Of a DNA stretch of 64,000 bases, positions 32,009 to 42,962 are shown piece by piece. Origin of the DNA: Pythium myriotylum (lineage: Eukaryota; Oomycota; Peronosporomycetes; Pythiales; Pythiaceae); assembly GCA_023091665.1 (NCBI GenBank), contig JALJCQ010000017.1, positions 434,001 to 498,000 of the forward strand. Reading direction: 5' to 3'. Made by a program: the position numbers and the translations under genes. Position 1 is the first letter of the stretch, and each line of letters opens with the position of its first letter. The notes below the pieces were generated by a model. That model was not told the origin of the DNA. It did not search any database and saw only the letters and a program-made list of their open reading frames with translations.

Positions 32009-32860
32009 GAAGACGTGCGAGAGACCCTCGAGCTCGCCAAGCGCAGTCGCGACTGCAACTTCCTTTGCGGAGATGCTGCACCTTCAACCAGACCTTTCTA
32101 TGTAAAACTGACGGGGACCATATGGTGCTGAATACAAACTCTCATATAAATCTATCGAGGGCGATCCTTCTAATAGCAGGATTGTGGCCATGCTATCGAT
32201 CTGCTTTCCCCCTGCAGAATAAAGACTAAATCCTCGTCCAATCAGTCACACAGAGCAGAACTCATGATGTCCAGCACGTTTCGATGATAGCGGCAGCAAT
32301 AATATATGATGGGCCAATCCAATGGTACAAAAGAAAAACGAATACGAGTGCAGGTAATACTCTGCAGTTCAGAAACCCGAGCGGTGCTCACACAAACTGC
32401 GTGGGAATACCGTGAAGTATACAGTGCGTTTAGTAAAGATAATTCTGGACACAATCTGGTCATTCTGACCCATATCTCAGCTACCAATCACGCTCGCAAT
32501 GCAGAGTCCAGTTCGCCGTCAAGTCAACAGCTCAATCTGAGCGCTGGGACAGGGATCTTGACTGAGCTTATTACAGTTTGTATTTACTTGTACAGGGCGG
32601 CAAATTTCTTGACGATCTATTTTGGATTATAAAGGATTCCTAGAGTTGGAAAGCTTGAAAAAGCCACGCTGCTCCCGCTTAGCCTTCCACTCGACCGAAC
32701 CCGAGTCCGGAATTCTGTTCATTTTCTAGTCTGCGTTTTATCCATTCCGCTCTTCGCTTGGGACATCCTAGACCAGAATACGCATTCGAAAGACTTGTAA
32801 TGTGCCATGCGGCCTGCCCCCCTGATAAAGTCGACAGCGTGACCTTATGGAGATATTGCA
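32009..32860. other. Flank between palindrome arm B and M13 copy 3
   Basis: Non-coding. At about 32275-32430 (minus strand) it carries diverged sequence matching the 3' flank and coiled-coil-gene intron fragment found next to copies A, C and D. The remainder is unassigned, running into the 3' end of the M13 pseudogene. Confidence 0.45.
32351..32430 (-). pseudogene. Small fragment of the coiled-coil gene (intron region)
   Basis: CAGTTCAGAAACCCGAGCGG and the sequence that follows match, in reverse, the intron-derived fragment at 45430-45500 and that at 55255-55330. Confidence 0.5.
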
Positions 32861-34239
32861 TTACCACACGACGCACTTCTTCGCGGGATTCATCTTGCTG
32901 CCTACCATGCACTGGAATGTCTGCGCAAAGTCATCGCTGTTGCTCATGACAACATTCACCCTGGCAGTGAAGATTGAGTGCGTATCCGTCTGGAGACGGC
33001 CCCGTAGCCATGGGTCTGTGGCTTTTGCGCACCAAGTCTGGCCTGCCGATACGAAAAACAGTTTGTCAATCTCTTCACGAGTCATACCGTCCGACGTTGT
33101 ATCAGGGTTTTGAAGGAGCCAATCTTGGAGCCCTTCAAACGCGAGCTTGAGACCACCATTGTCCGCAATGTTCTCGCTGAGTGTAAAGTTCCCATCTATG
33201 TTGCCGATGGCATTGCCGTTCAAACCTTTGACGACGTACTGGCTGTACTGCTCGCGCATGCACTGGGCCCTCTCATCGTACTCCTTTCGATCGTTGTCCG
33301 TCCACCAGTTGGTTCTCGCGCCAAGTGCATCGTACTCTCGTCCTTGATCGTCAAAGCCATGGATAATCTCATGCCCGATAATCGAACCGAGTGCACCGAA
33401 GTTCCGACCAGGATGGAAGGATGGACTGAAGAATGGGAGCTGTACAAAACCGGTGAAGATGAGGAACTTGTTCTCCAGCACATTGTACATGGCGTTTGCA
33501 ATTCCCGGATCACCATTCCATAACGAGCGGTCGACTGGTTTCCCCACTTTGGCGAGACCCGTCTCCCAATTGTATCTCTGGATCTTCTTGTAGTTGTCCA
33601 AAAAGGCTGTAGGCGTCAGTGTAAACGTGTAGTTCACTGGCTTATCTTGCTTCCCGACCATTGCTTTCATCAGCATGATCTTGCGCTCCGCTTGCACTCG
33701 CGTGGCGTTGTCCAGCCAGGTTTCCTTGGCGATGAGAGTAGCCATCATGCGCTCAATGGTTTGTGCCATCTGCATAATATACTGCTGGGTCTGGACCCCT
33801 AGCGCTTCCTCGAAGTAGTACTCGCTAAGAAGATCAGGAAGCAATTCGATGACCTGGTTACGGCACCGTGCTTCGCGATCTTCAGTTCCCCAGTAAGTGT
33901 CTTCGTTGGTCACGAAGTCATCTCCCAAATAGTAGCCATATGTCGCGACGTGCAGAAAGGAGTAAAAGTACTTGATATCCTCGAGCGACTTGGCATTCCA
34001 GAGCTGCTTCTCGACGCGATCGAAGTAGCCGATGGAGCTAAAGAAGACGTTCGAATTGGCCTTGAGTGCGCTCTTGGTTCGTACGCGCGCACCCTCAGCC
34101 ATCCTTTGAAACCGATTGGGAATCGATCCAGGGCCTGGAAGAAATAAATCAAATAAAAAATCCCAGAAATAAATACTCAGAAATTATTTATTTGTGGGGG
34201 ATCAAATACCCGCCAATAATCGCCCACTTTGGAATTCAA

Positions 34240-34990
34240 TTCAATTCAATTCAAGTGAGGTCTATTAGTCTGCTCATATAGAGACCGATAGCCGGCGCTA
34301 GTCGCCACCGTTAGGATTAAACTCCCCTTCTCCAATGCTCGAGATCACTGTTAAGGAGATCTGCGATGCGTGTGTGTTCTTCTCTTGTCGTGGGGTGCAC
34401 GACTTGACTACTCGTTCGCGTATCCATCGCTAAGTTCGCCGCCGCGTCCGCCATGCGGTTCGCAGCTCTTGGATGGTGTCGCCAGGCGCGTACTCTGAGT
34501 GAGTCTGCGAGGCGGCGTGCGCGAGCGTACATCTCCCGGAGTACGTCATTGCTCGGGGCCTTGTAGTTCCGCATTTGTTGGATAATCATCATGCTGTCTC
34601 CTACGACGGACAAAGGGGTCCACTTGTGCCTCGCTGCTGCATCGAGTCCAGTCAACAGGCCATTGTACTCTGCTCGATTGTTTGTGGTCGCCTCATGAGC
34701 ATAGGACATAGCGGCCTTGAATACAACCTCTGCGTTCACGTCGTTCTGACCTAGCCGGACGATGATGGCGCCAGCGCCTCCTGCACCCGGGTTGCCTCTC
34801 GATCCTCCATCGAAGAACAGTAGGTATTGCAGATTGGGGTCGCCAGTAGGTGCCGTGGCGACGGAAAGTATAGGCAGATGCTCCCACTTTGGAATGGCGG
34901 GAAGTACGTGGCCCGCGAGTGTAAACGAAGATACGATGCGCTCGTCAGGACTGAATGGCTGCGAGGCGTCTTTGAGAAGCTTCTAACGAA
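34240..34990 (-). mobile_element. 5'-truncated LINE with RNase H domain, nested in the hAT element
   Basis: Minus-strand reading from about 34900 to 34317 gives an RNase H domain: FFDGGSRGNPGAGGAGAIIV (frame-broken at the start), NNRAEYNGLLTGLDAA, SVVGDSMMIIQQM and ANRMADAAANLAMD. These correspond to the catalytic D-E-D and the late conserved His/Asn-Asp region. Downstream is a short 3' UTR ending AATAGACCTCACTTGAATTG, followed by a GAATT pentamer tail. Such tails and 5' truncation are typical of target-primed reverse transcription. Relatives lie at 54892-55253, 58742-59550 and 59697-59940. Confidence 0.7.
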
Positions 34991-34999
34991 GTCGTGGCC

Positions 35000-35689
35000 T
35001 ATGTGAACGTGACCGAATTCGAGCACTTGGGCCAGACTCCGGCTGAAGCGCGCCTCCGAGGTAGACTCTCACAATTCGATTCTGCTCGAGCTCGAGAAGC
35101 TTTTGACAGAGCTGGAGCATTTGAACTCGGTGAGTCTGCGTCTACAGGCGGACGACTGCAATCCAGAGTTGAAGCAAGACAACAAGGCTGTGTCGCTCAC
35201 GGGTGTGCGAAAGCTCTTCGATGGTGTCGTCAAGCGCCACCTGCCACTGCCAAGTATCTCTCACCACGTGCCGACATCGTTCACTCGCCTGATTTCAAAA
35301 ATGCCGTGGTGAAGGTCATCTCAGGCAAAGAAAAGAAGCTTAGCAGGCCTGAAAGCAACGCGATCAGCAAGTTTCTGCGTGGTGGTAGCACCTCCACGTC
35401 GGGACAGAAACAAGTGTCGTTTGCTGACGAGTGCCTCCAAGAAGCACCGAAAGAACCTTCGAAGTACATTGATCTGCGCTGGATTCCGCCAACCTCGAAC
35501 GAAGTGGAACGTCTGTTCTCGACTGCTGGTCACGTACTGACCGATTACCGTCAAGGAATGCATCCGACAACGCTTGAGACCTTACTCTTCCTCGAGTACA
35601 ATCGCCCTCTGTGGGATGTTCACGTCGTGGCTACCGCTATGAACCGCATCAAGGCAAGTAAGAGGCAACGGGTGGAGTGTATTTGTTGA
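35000..35689 (+). pseudogene. hAT transposase, C-terminal remnant
   Basis: Frames switch near 35240. The first reads LTGVRKLFDGVVKRH; the second reads ADIVHSPDFKNAVVKVISG and then YIDLRWIPPTSNEVERLFST and HPTTLETLLFLEYNRPLWD. The last part is the hATC dimerisation domain. The zinc finger and most of the catalytic domain are absent. Confidence 0.7.
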
Positions 35690-36477
35690 TAAATACAGAA
35701 ATACACAAATAATTTATTTGTGTGGATCTGGCTGACCAATAAATATAATATTGTATTTTTCCATGCCTTGAATCGATCCACAGCGTCCTTGTAGCGCAGA
35801 GCCTCAACAGCTCGGTACTCTTCGAGTGATGGGTTGATCTGGTACATAACGTCGCTTATGTTGATGATCGACTCGGCCACTTTGGTCTCGTTGACTGGAA
35901 GTGGGACGCCAGCGAGCCTCAATCCGGTGAGGATGTACTTACTCGTCTCGTTGAACCTTGTCGATGCATCTTCGGCTAACGGGAAAAAGCCCGTGCCAGC
36001 GAATAATGCCGTCTGGGATTGATTGTACTCATTGTACCAGAAACCCAAGTTCGTGAAGAGCCACGCGTCTTCGGTACCCAGCTCACCACCGAGCTTCGCC
36101 AGCTCGAACTTGGACGAGGCCTTCTGGATTCGTCGAAGAGCATCCTGGAGGGGCTTGTTGCCGAGCGCCGTGTTGGCCTTCATGTCGAGGCAAGAGTCGT
36201 AGAACTCGCCCAACACCGGGTGCCTCTCCTCGATGATTTTCTGGATTGTCGCGTCTGCTAGTTCGTCCAGCTCAGTCAGCGGCCTGCGATGCGCATCAAC
36301 ACCTTCCGGGAGAATGGAGTTCTTAACCCATCCACCACATGAGTACTGGTAGAAGTCCTCGCAAGGGTCGGCGGTTGGGTCCATAAGAGACGTGACATCG
36401 GCCGGTAGAGCACCACGAGCTGTGCTAGCAGCGATAGCGAGCGATCCGGGAACGGCGACACTTGCCAAAATCCCCAT

Positions 36478-37514
36478 CTTTTCGATATGTGGTGAAATCG
36501 CGAGTGAACGAATAACTGGGGCACAGCAACTGTGGAGAAGAAAGGTTTGCATTCAAGCTGCGTACGTAGAGGGTGAGTAGCGTAAAGCTTCCTGAGGCAG
36601 CGAAGTGTGGAGAAGGAAGGGTTGCATGGAGGATGGGTGGTGCACACGTCCTCGACACGATAGATCCGGGCCTGTCCGTGGAAGCCATCAAGTTGTGTTT
36701 CTTCGATACGTGCGACTCGTGATTGACGAGTGAGCTACATAAGAAGCGGCTAAACTGTGGTGAGCCCCTCGCATATTGGCCACAACCTTTCTGGTCTAAT
36801 TGTTGATGGGTGCCACCACTTCGTCCAGTGCAACGTTCAGAATCTGATTATAGCACAACAGGGCCTATCTCTTGTCCAGAGACTTTGGAAGTGTGGGCTT
36901 CAATGCGTTGTGAGTCGCAACGTCTGAGTATGTAGGCTCCACGATGTTGAGTGCGAGTTTTTGACGCACTTAACAGTGGTACTGAGCTCCCGCAATCTGG
37001 CGCATTGTACCATCTTTGCATGATAATCTCTTGCGTTTGTAGTGTAGGAGATCAAAGAACCAGTCATTGAGGGGTCTTCCGAGCCCATCTCCATACAGAC
37101 AAAGAGAGTGGACCAGGAAGACAAGTAATCACACCTGAGACTCGATTAATTTAACTAGCACCAATCACAACTGATTAGCAGCCAACAACGATGACTGCAG
37201 ATAACTGCGATATTCATGGTCTGGTTGTAGACGAGATCTAACTCTTCTTAAAATCCCAACAATCTGACGGCAATCATCGTGCCACAGGGCTCCGGGTCGT
37301 TGAATGCAGACAAATGTAAGGAACTCTAAATCCTGACTCACGCTGGTGTTGCAAACATGGGATACGCTTCCAATTCTTCGTCGAGCAGGAAGTGTTGTTG
37401 TTGTTGCGAGCCGTATGACGAGTATCTCATTGACCTTCGCGCCACCGTAGAGTCTATGTTCTGTATTATCGAAGCTTACGTCAAGTCTGCAGCCTTCGGC
37501 GAGATCGGTTAGAT
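36478..37514. other. Upstream region of M13 copy 3, non-coding
   Basis: It shares TGGAAGCCATCAAGTTG (about 36677-36693) and TCTAATTGTTGATGGGTG (about 36793-36812) with the upstream regions of M13 copy 4 (60730-60750, 60585-60605), so the promoter was duplicated along with the gene. The rest shows nothing recognisable. Confidence 0.5.
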
Positions 37515-37781
37515 CACGAACTCTATGGTCGGGTGCTAGAACGCCATCTCAGAGATAGCGTACTAGCACCCGACCATAGAGTTCGTGTTCAAGTTAGGCG
37601 CGGTAGATAGAGATGGCATCTCTATTCACCGCGCCTAACTTGAACACCACCATGGTGTGAAAGCCAGGGTTGTCGATCGATTGGTTATTATTATAGTAGT
37701 AGGCCATCGGCACCAGCGGACTCGTTCTACAGCCTGTAGAACGAGTCCGCTGGTGCCGATGCTGCTGTAGACTACAGCAGC
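37515..37781. repeat. Chain of four consecutive palindromes
   Basis: Hairpin 1: arms 37515-37539 / 37563-37587 (25 bp). Hairpin 2: 37587-37604 / 37628-37645 (18 bp) with a further inner inverted repeat. Hairpin 3: 37706-37731 / 37735-37760 (26 bp). Hairpin 4: 37761-37770 / 37772-37781 (10 bp). All arms match exactly. Hairpins 1 and 2 share a boundary base, as do the limits of 3 and 4. Confidence 0.95.
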
Positions 37782-37897
37782 TCCGGGAACATCGCGCGCC
37801 GCAGGATGAGCGGCTTCAGCTGCTCTACCACCGGGCAAGACGCCTCGCCGACATGGTCGGCGTCTCCCGATGGTACCACCAAGCGAGGACCCATAAC

Positions 37898-38020
37898 CAG
37901 GGCTTGGAAAAATTAATCGAATAAAAATAAGGGGCAATACAATAACAGAAATACTGTATTCCAGGAGGTCTGAATACGGGTCAATATCCGGGCCATTCAG
38001 CCCGTGTTCCGACCTTGAAA
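37898..38020 (+). mobile_element. Solo hAT terminal fragment
   Basis: CAGGGCTTGGAAAAATTA followed by AT-rich AATAAAAATAAGG closely resembles the left end of the hAT element at 34129 (CAGGGCCTGGAAGAAATA, then AAATAAAAAATCCC). No matching right end was found nearby. Confidence 0.5.
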
Positions 38021-38830
38021 TACACCACGTCAGCTCTTTGTCACCGCCGGCCCACAGTGACCACAGCGGCCCGCGGCTGTGCTGAGTGGCGATGGGCGCC
38101 GAAGCGCGGATTTACTGGACGAAAATGCACGAACTCGTCTGCATCGTAGAAACCGCAATTTGTGATCCAGAGCCATCTCATTGTCCAAGCTCGCTCGTTA
38201 GGTTCCAGCTATGCCTAACGACGCCTTAACCTGCAAGGTCTCCTGTATATCCGAGTGGTTGGGGCCGACCTCCTCCTGCACGTCTCTGGTAGACCGCTGC
38301 GATACTCTGATCTACCAGGTCTTGCTGTCGGCGACCTCACGGTCCGAGAAATCCTTGAATTCAACAGGATCTCCGCTACTACTTTGCAATTCCGTCTAAG
38401 AGGCATCTCCTACCCGTACGTCGCCGTTGACAGCTTCCGGTTACTCTGCGACCTACTAGTGTTCAGCAACCCAGATCTGCTCCAGTGGCATCTACCCTCG
38501 ACTCACCTCGTGGAACAAGGTAAGTCGGCCGACACATGGAATCTGCAGACGTCAGACCGGGGTCCGGCTTGGCCGAATCGACACCAACAATACGACTCAG
38601 GACCTCGGTGAGGTCATCTCTCTCCATTTAGAAACGGTGGCACGCAGTGCATCCTAGCGGCCCTCCTTACGGTTTGAACCGCATCCATCCCTCAGCTCAG
38701 TCCTGCCTCTGTGGGGAACCTCCCGGCTGCATGACAAAGCCATGCTCAAAGTGCTTATCTCGAAAACGAAGACTCACCTGGCTGCACTAGACCTCAGCCG
38801 TCGCAGGGAGCTCGCACTTGAGTCCTCGAT
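38021..38830 (+). other. Unassigned open sequence interrupted by the gypsy element
   Basis: A 118-codon frame (38255-38611) and a further open stretch up to the gypsy insertion are seen; no family is recognised. Reading across the insertion (SRRRELALESS, then EFGIALDFVGWKAIH from 44359) stays in one frame to a stop at about 44571. The gypsy element therefore seems to have landed in an older coding sequence, perhaps a retroelement open reading frame. Confidence 0.4.
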
Positions 38831-39294
38831 TATGGTCCAGTTTGGCGGATGCGAGGCAAATTTGCAAGTGAGATTGTTCTGTTAGCCCGAATGGCGGATC
38901 CTACGGGCTCTGGGCCTCTCAGTGTACATGCAAGGGGGGATTTGCCACGGCTCCATGGCGAAGTCCGTGCGTCGAGGCCTTGGAGCTCTCGGCGCTGGTG
39001 CTGGTGGTGCTGTTCACGTTGTTGGTGCTGTTGATGCTGTTGATGCTGTTGGTGATGGCTGCCTGTGATGGCTGCCGATGGTGGATGCTGGTGGCTGCCA
39101 GTGGTGGCTGCCGTTGGTGGATGCTGGTGGTGGATGCTGGTGGTGGATGCTGGTGGTGGATGCTGGTGGTGGATGCTGGTGGTGGATGCTGGTGGTGGAT
39201 GCTGGTGGTGGATGCTGGGCGTTGGTGGCTGCCGCGGGTGGTGGCTGCAAGAGGCGGCTTGATGTTGGAGGTGGGAGTCCCACACCACACCACA
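38831..39294 (-). repeat. 3' LTR of the gypsy element
   Basis: Identical to the 5' LTR apart from the number of 13-bp units ATGCTGGTGGTGG: seven full units here (39121-39211) against three in the 5' LTR. This accounts exactly for the 52-bp length difference. Confidence 0.95.
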
Positions 39295-39356
39295 GCGCCC
39301 CCCAAAGCCGACTCGTCACAGCACGCGATCACCGAGAAGTAGCCATCGGTTGCGGG

Positions 39357-42300
39357 TTACAAGTTGGCGACCGCTGTCGTTAATGCGGGTGCGTCATGGG
39401 CAGCGATGTACTCCTGCACGAGCACGGGGACATCGGCGTTGATGTCAGCAAGAGGCTCCCACGAGTCTTCGATGGACTGGAGACCGCGCCATGACACGAG
39501 CACTTCCCACTGCCGAGTGCGGTTGTTGCGGCGGTGACCGACGATCTCGCGCACAGCCATCGGAATGCCATGGTTGGCCACGTGCTGCCGGATCTCCTCG
39601 TTGACGTTCAAACTTGAGTCTGTGTAGAACTTGAGTCGCGTGGCGTGCACTTCGTAGCGGTCGTGCGTGAGCAAATGCTCGATCATGAATGAGTATGGTA
39701 GGATCTCGACGACACGGAACGGCCCAACCCATCGGACCATCAATTTGTTGCCGATGAGGCGACTATCGACACGCGACCAGAGTACAAAATCTCCGATGTG
39801 GAAGTTGCTAATGGTGCCGTGCTTCTCGGCAGCCATTTGCTTCAGTCGGCGCTGCTCCTTACGGTCGACGACTTCGGCGTGGAGTGCCTCGAGGCTAACG
39901 CGCATGCGGCGCAGGGACTCGTCGATGGGCTCATTCGAGAGAGTTGCTAGTGTGAGCTGGTCGCGGTTGCCGCGTGGGCGCAGGATCGTGTCGAGCACGG
40001 TCGGCGCCGGCAACCCGGTGAAGAGCTCAATCGGGGCTCTGTCAGCGAGGCTTGGCACCGGGGACTGGTTCAGGCTCGCCTGTACAATGGGCAGCACGTA
40101 GAACCAACTCTTCGTATCGAGATTGGCTTCGAGGAGTAGAGCTCGGATGACCTGTAGAGCGTCGCGGTTCAAGCGCTCGACGGTGCCGTTTAACCATGGT
40201 GAGTATACTGGAGCAAACGACTGTACGCCCTGGAGGCGTTCCTGCAGCTGAGTCATGACGGTGTTCTTGAAGTGACTTCCTTGGTCTGACATCCATCGCT
40301 CGGCCGGCCCATATCGCTTATGCCAGTCCAGTATATTTCGGACCACGGTCTCGCTGTCTGGCGTGGCACACGGGATCAACTCGCAGAAATGCGTAAGTTC
40401 GTCTTTCATGACGAGCAAGTACTTCTCATCACCGTACGACGGCCCCATGAACAGGTAGTCCATGTGTAGGACCTCGTTGCGTCGAGTAGCGGTCGTGTGG
40501 CTGCTCCACGGACGCTGCACGAGCTTGCCCGCCTTCACGTGCTTACAGAGCAAGCACTGCTGGTTGAAACGGTGCACATGACGCGCGGCATCCTTGATGT
40601 GATAGTGCTGCTGCAGTTGGTTCACCATAACGTTCTCGCCTCTGTGTCCTTGTATGCCACAGTGGGCGACTACCAGTACACGCTGCAGCAGCTCCTTGTC
40701 CGCCGCGGGGATCCACAGCTTGCCGTCCACGGTGACTCGTTCATCATCTTGGTCATACTCGACGCCATCAAGCTCATTCACATGCTGTTGCTGTGCGGTA
40801 ACGATGGCCGCCTCGGTTGGCCACTCGAAATGCTCATCTTGGAGTGGGCGCAGGACCGAGGCCTCACCTTGGGCACGGGTGCGCACAGCACGAGCAGCAA
40901 GGACGCGTTCCTCGTCCGCGGCCTTCCGCGGGCCCCACCGAGAGACAATGTCGGCCCAGACGTTGTCTGATCCCTTGATGTGCTCGATCTCATACTTGAG
41001 GCCGACGAGCTTGAATGACCACCGCTGGAGCTTACCGCGAACGTGCTGCTTCATCTCGGTTTCACTGTTGAACACCTTGATCAGATTCGCGTGATCACAG
41101 TACATGCGGAACCCATGCGGTCGCTGTAGGATATACTCGAGATCACCGCAGGAGCGGACGATGGGGTACGCTTCTTTTTCAAGGACGGACCAGTTGAGCT
41201 GCGGACCGCGAAAGCACCCGCCCTTACATGTCAACAGCTCGTGCTTCTGCTCGGTGACAGGAAGGGCTGAGTCCCAGTTCTGTCCCTGTGTCGCGACCGC
41301 GGCCCAGCCGAGGTCTGACGCATCCGTGAAGAGACACATATTTGCATCCGTCTGCGGGAACACGAGCAGGTTAGGGCTGGCGAGCACCTCCTTTGCCTTC
41401 TCGTACGCACTGGTGTCCTCGTCAGTCCACTTTAGGGCAACCTTCTTCGCTTCGCGGGCCCTCTTGCTGTGGTTCTTTAGGGCGATGTCCAGCTTCTGCT
41501 GCAGGGGTTCAAACACGCGCGCGAAGTCCACGATGGACTCGCGCATCCAACCGGTGGCACAGAGGAAGTACTGTAGCTCGCCGGCGTTCGCGGGCAGAGG
41601 TAGACTAGTCAGTGCGCGCACGCGCTCGGGGTCCTGCTGCATTCCTTCTCCATCAATAACGCGGCCACAGAAGGTCACACTCTTGGCGTACACGGTGCTC
41701 TTCGGCGCGCTCAGCTTGAGATTGTGCTTGCGGAGCGTGAGGAAGAACGTGCGGAGCTCTTCGAGGTACTGTTCATCGCTCTCGGCGTACACCACGACGT
41801 CGTCGATCCAAATGATCACGCTCTTGTAGAGCTGATCGGCGAGAACGGTCTGCATCTCACTTTGGAAATGGAGTGGAGAATCCATCGCTCCCTGCGGCAC
41901 ACGGAGTGGGGTGTAGACCCCCGTGTCTGTCATGAAACTGAACTGCTCTTGGCAACTGGGGTCCAGCGGGAACTACCAGAAACCTTTGAGCAGGTCGAAC
42001 TGACCCAGCGCTTTTGCGCCTTGCACACGGTCGTTGACTTTCGACACGTCCGGCATCGTACCAGCGATGGGAACTGTCATTGCGTTCACGGGGCGGTAGT
42101 CGTTCACGATCCGAAAGTCGGTGTCAGATCCGTGCTTCTTCACAAGAATGGTTGCTGATGCCCACTTGCTCTGGTTGTTCTTTCTTATCATGCCGAATCG
42201 CTCGAGATCCTCGACGTAGCGGCGCATGAACTCACTTGGGACCCCTGGGTAGCGACGCTGACGGCATCGGTAAGGCCGGGCGTCGTCTTTGAAGGTCACG

Positions 42301-42944
42301 TGCAGCGGTGCGACGTCAGCGGCAGCGTCAGGGCCGAGGCGCACTCGGAAGAGATCATGGAATGACCACAGGAGCGTCTTGAGCCGTGGCAGCAGCCTCA
42401 CCGGGAAACCGTTGCTCACTGCCTCGTTCAGCATGCGATGCATAAGCGCTTCGACCTCGCCGGCACCGTCCTTGCCAATGGCGACACCCTCAGGGATGTC
42501 ATCGCCGTCGTCGGTCTGGCGGCGTGCCAACTGAGCGAACATGGCGTCCACGTCAATGCCGAGAGTCTCCAGGGTCGGCTTCCCCATCAAGAAAGCATCT
42601 TCGTTCCCCTCGAGCACGAGACACTTCACACGTCGCACGTTCACGTTACCGGCGGCGGTCCCGATCTTTAGATCTACGTCGCATTCGTGTGTGCACTTGT
42701 CGCGCTTTCCACCTGCCGTCTCGATCATAACAGGCGAATCCAACTTCTTGTAGGAAGGCAGAATGTCGAGGTCCCTCATCTCTGTCGCTGCTTGACGAGG
42801 GATCAGGTTGCACTCGGCGCCGGTGTCCGCAACGAAAGGTAGTTCGAACACGTCATTCACAATCACCATGCTGCGACCTGGCTCGCTGCCGGCCACGCGG
42901 ACGGCCTTCACCTGCACACGGCGAGCGGACTTGACCTTCTTCAT
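39357..42944 (-). CDS. pol: Gypsy Pol polyprotein (PR-RT-RH-IN-chromodomain), one internal UAG
   Basis: About 1195 codons in one frame, interrupted once by UAG at 41973-41975 (KGFW-stop-FPLD, where related elements have Gln/Tyr). In order: aspartic protease (PFVADTGAECNLI); reverse transcriptase with FRIVNDYRPVNA and the catalytic WIDDVVVYA; RNase H (LFTDASDLGWAAV, then YCDHANL); integrase with the H-H-C-C finger (HRGENVMVNQLQQHY...CLLCKH) and catalytic MDYLF, SDQGSHF, NGTVERLN; and a C-terminal chromodomain (WEVLVSWRGLQSIEDSWEPL). It is separated from gag by an in-frame UAG (42963-42965) plus six codons before the first Met. It needs readthrough or is inactive; apart from the one internal stop it is well preserved, suggesting recent activity. 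Confidence 0.9.
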
Positions 42945-42962
42945 CGCGTTGATGGCCGCCTT

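Larger units (their letters stand above)
34129..35770 (+). mobile_element. hAT DNA transposon, internally rearranged
   Basis: Flanked by the exact 8-bp duplication AATCGATC (34121-34128 and 35771-35778), as hAT elements generate. The imperfect inverted ends are CAGGGCCTGGAAGAAATA on the left and CAAGGCATGGAAAAATA on the right (reverse complement). It contains a decayed hAT transposase C-terminus on the plus strand and a LINE fragment inserted near its left end. Confidence 0.88.
32861..36477 (-). pseudogene. M13 metallopeptidase, copy 3, split by a hAT element
   Basis: The 5' part (36477 to about 35771) encodes a signal peptide (MGILASVAVPGSLAIAAS), DPCEDFYQYSCGGW and about 235 residues. The 3' part (34128 to 32861) encodes the rest, with zinc motif HEIIH, ENIADNGG and terminal CVVW. 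They are separated by a 1642-bp hAT element flanked by the 8-bp duplication AATCGATC. In addition, one G is missing near 34103 (FKGMAE region), shifting the frame. Catalytic residues remain, but no full product is possible. Confidence 0.85.

Noticed and set aside
37515..37781. Hairpin chain considered as rho-independent terminators
   Set aside because: No T-tract after the stems, no adjacent gene ends, and the genome is eukaryotic.
38919..39342. Long open frames rich in His/Pro/Gln or Gly/Trp
   Set aside because: They are translations of the 13-bp LTR minisatellite in different frames, not genes.
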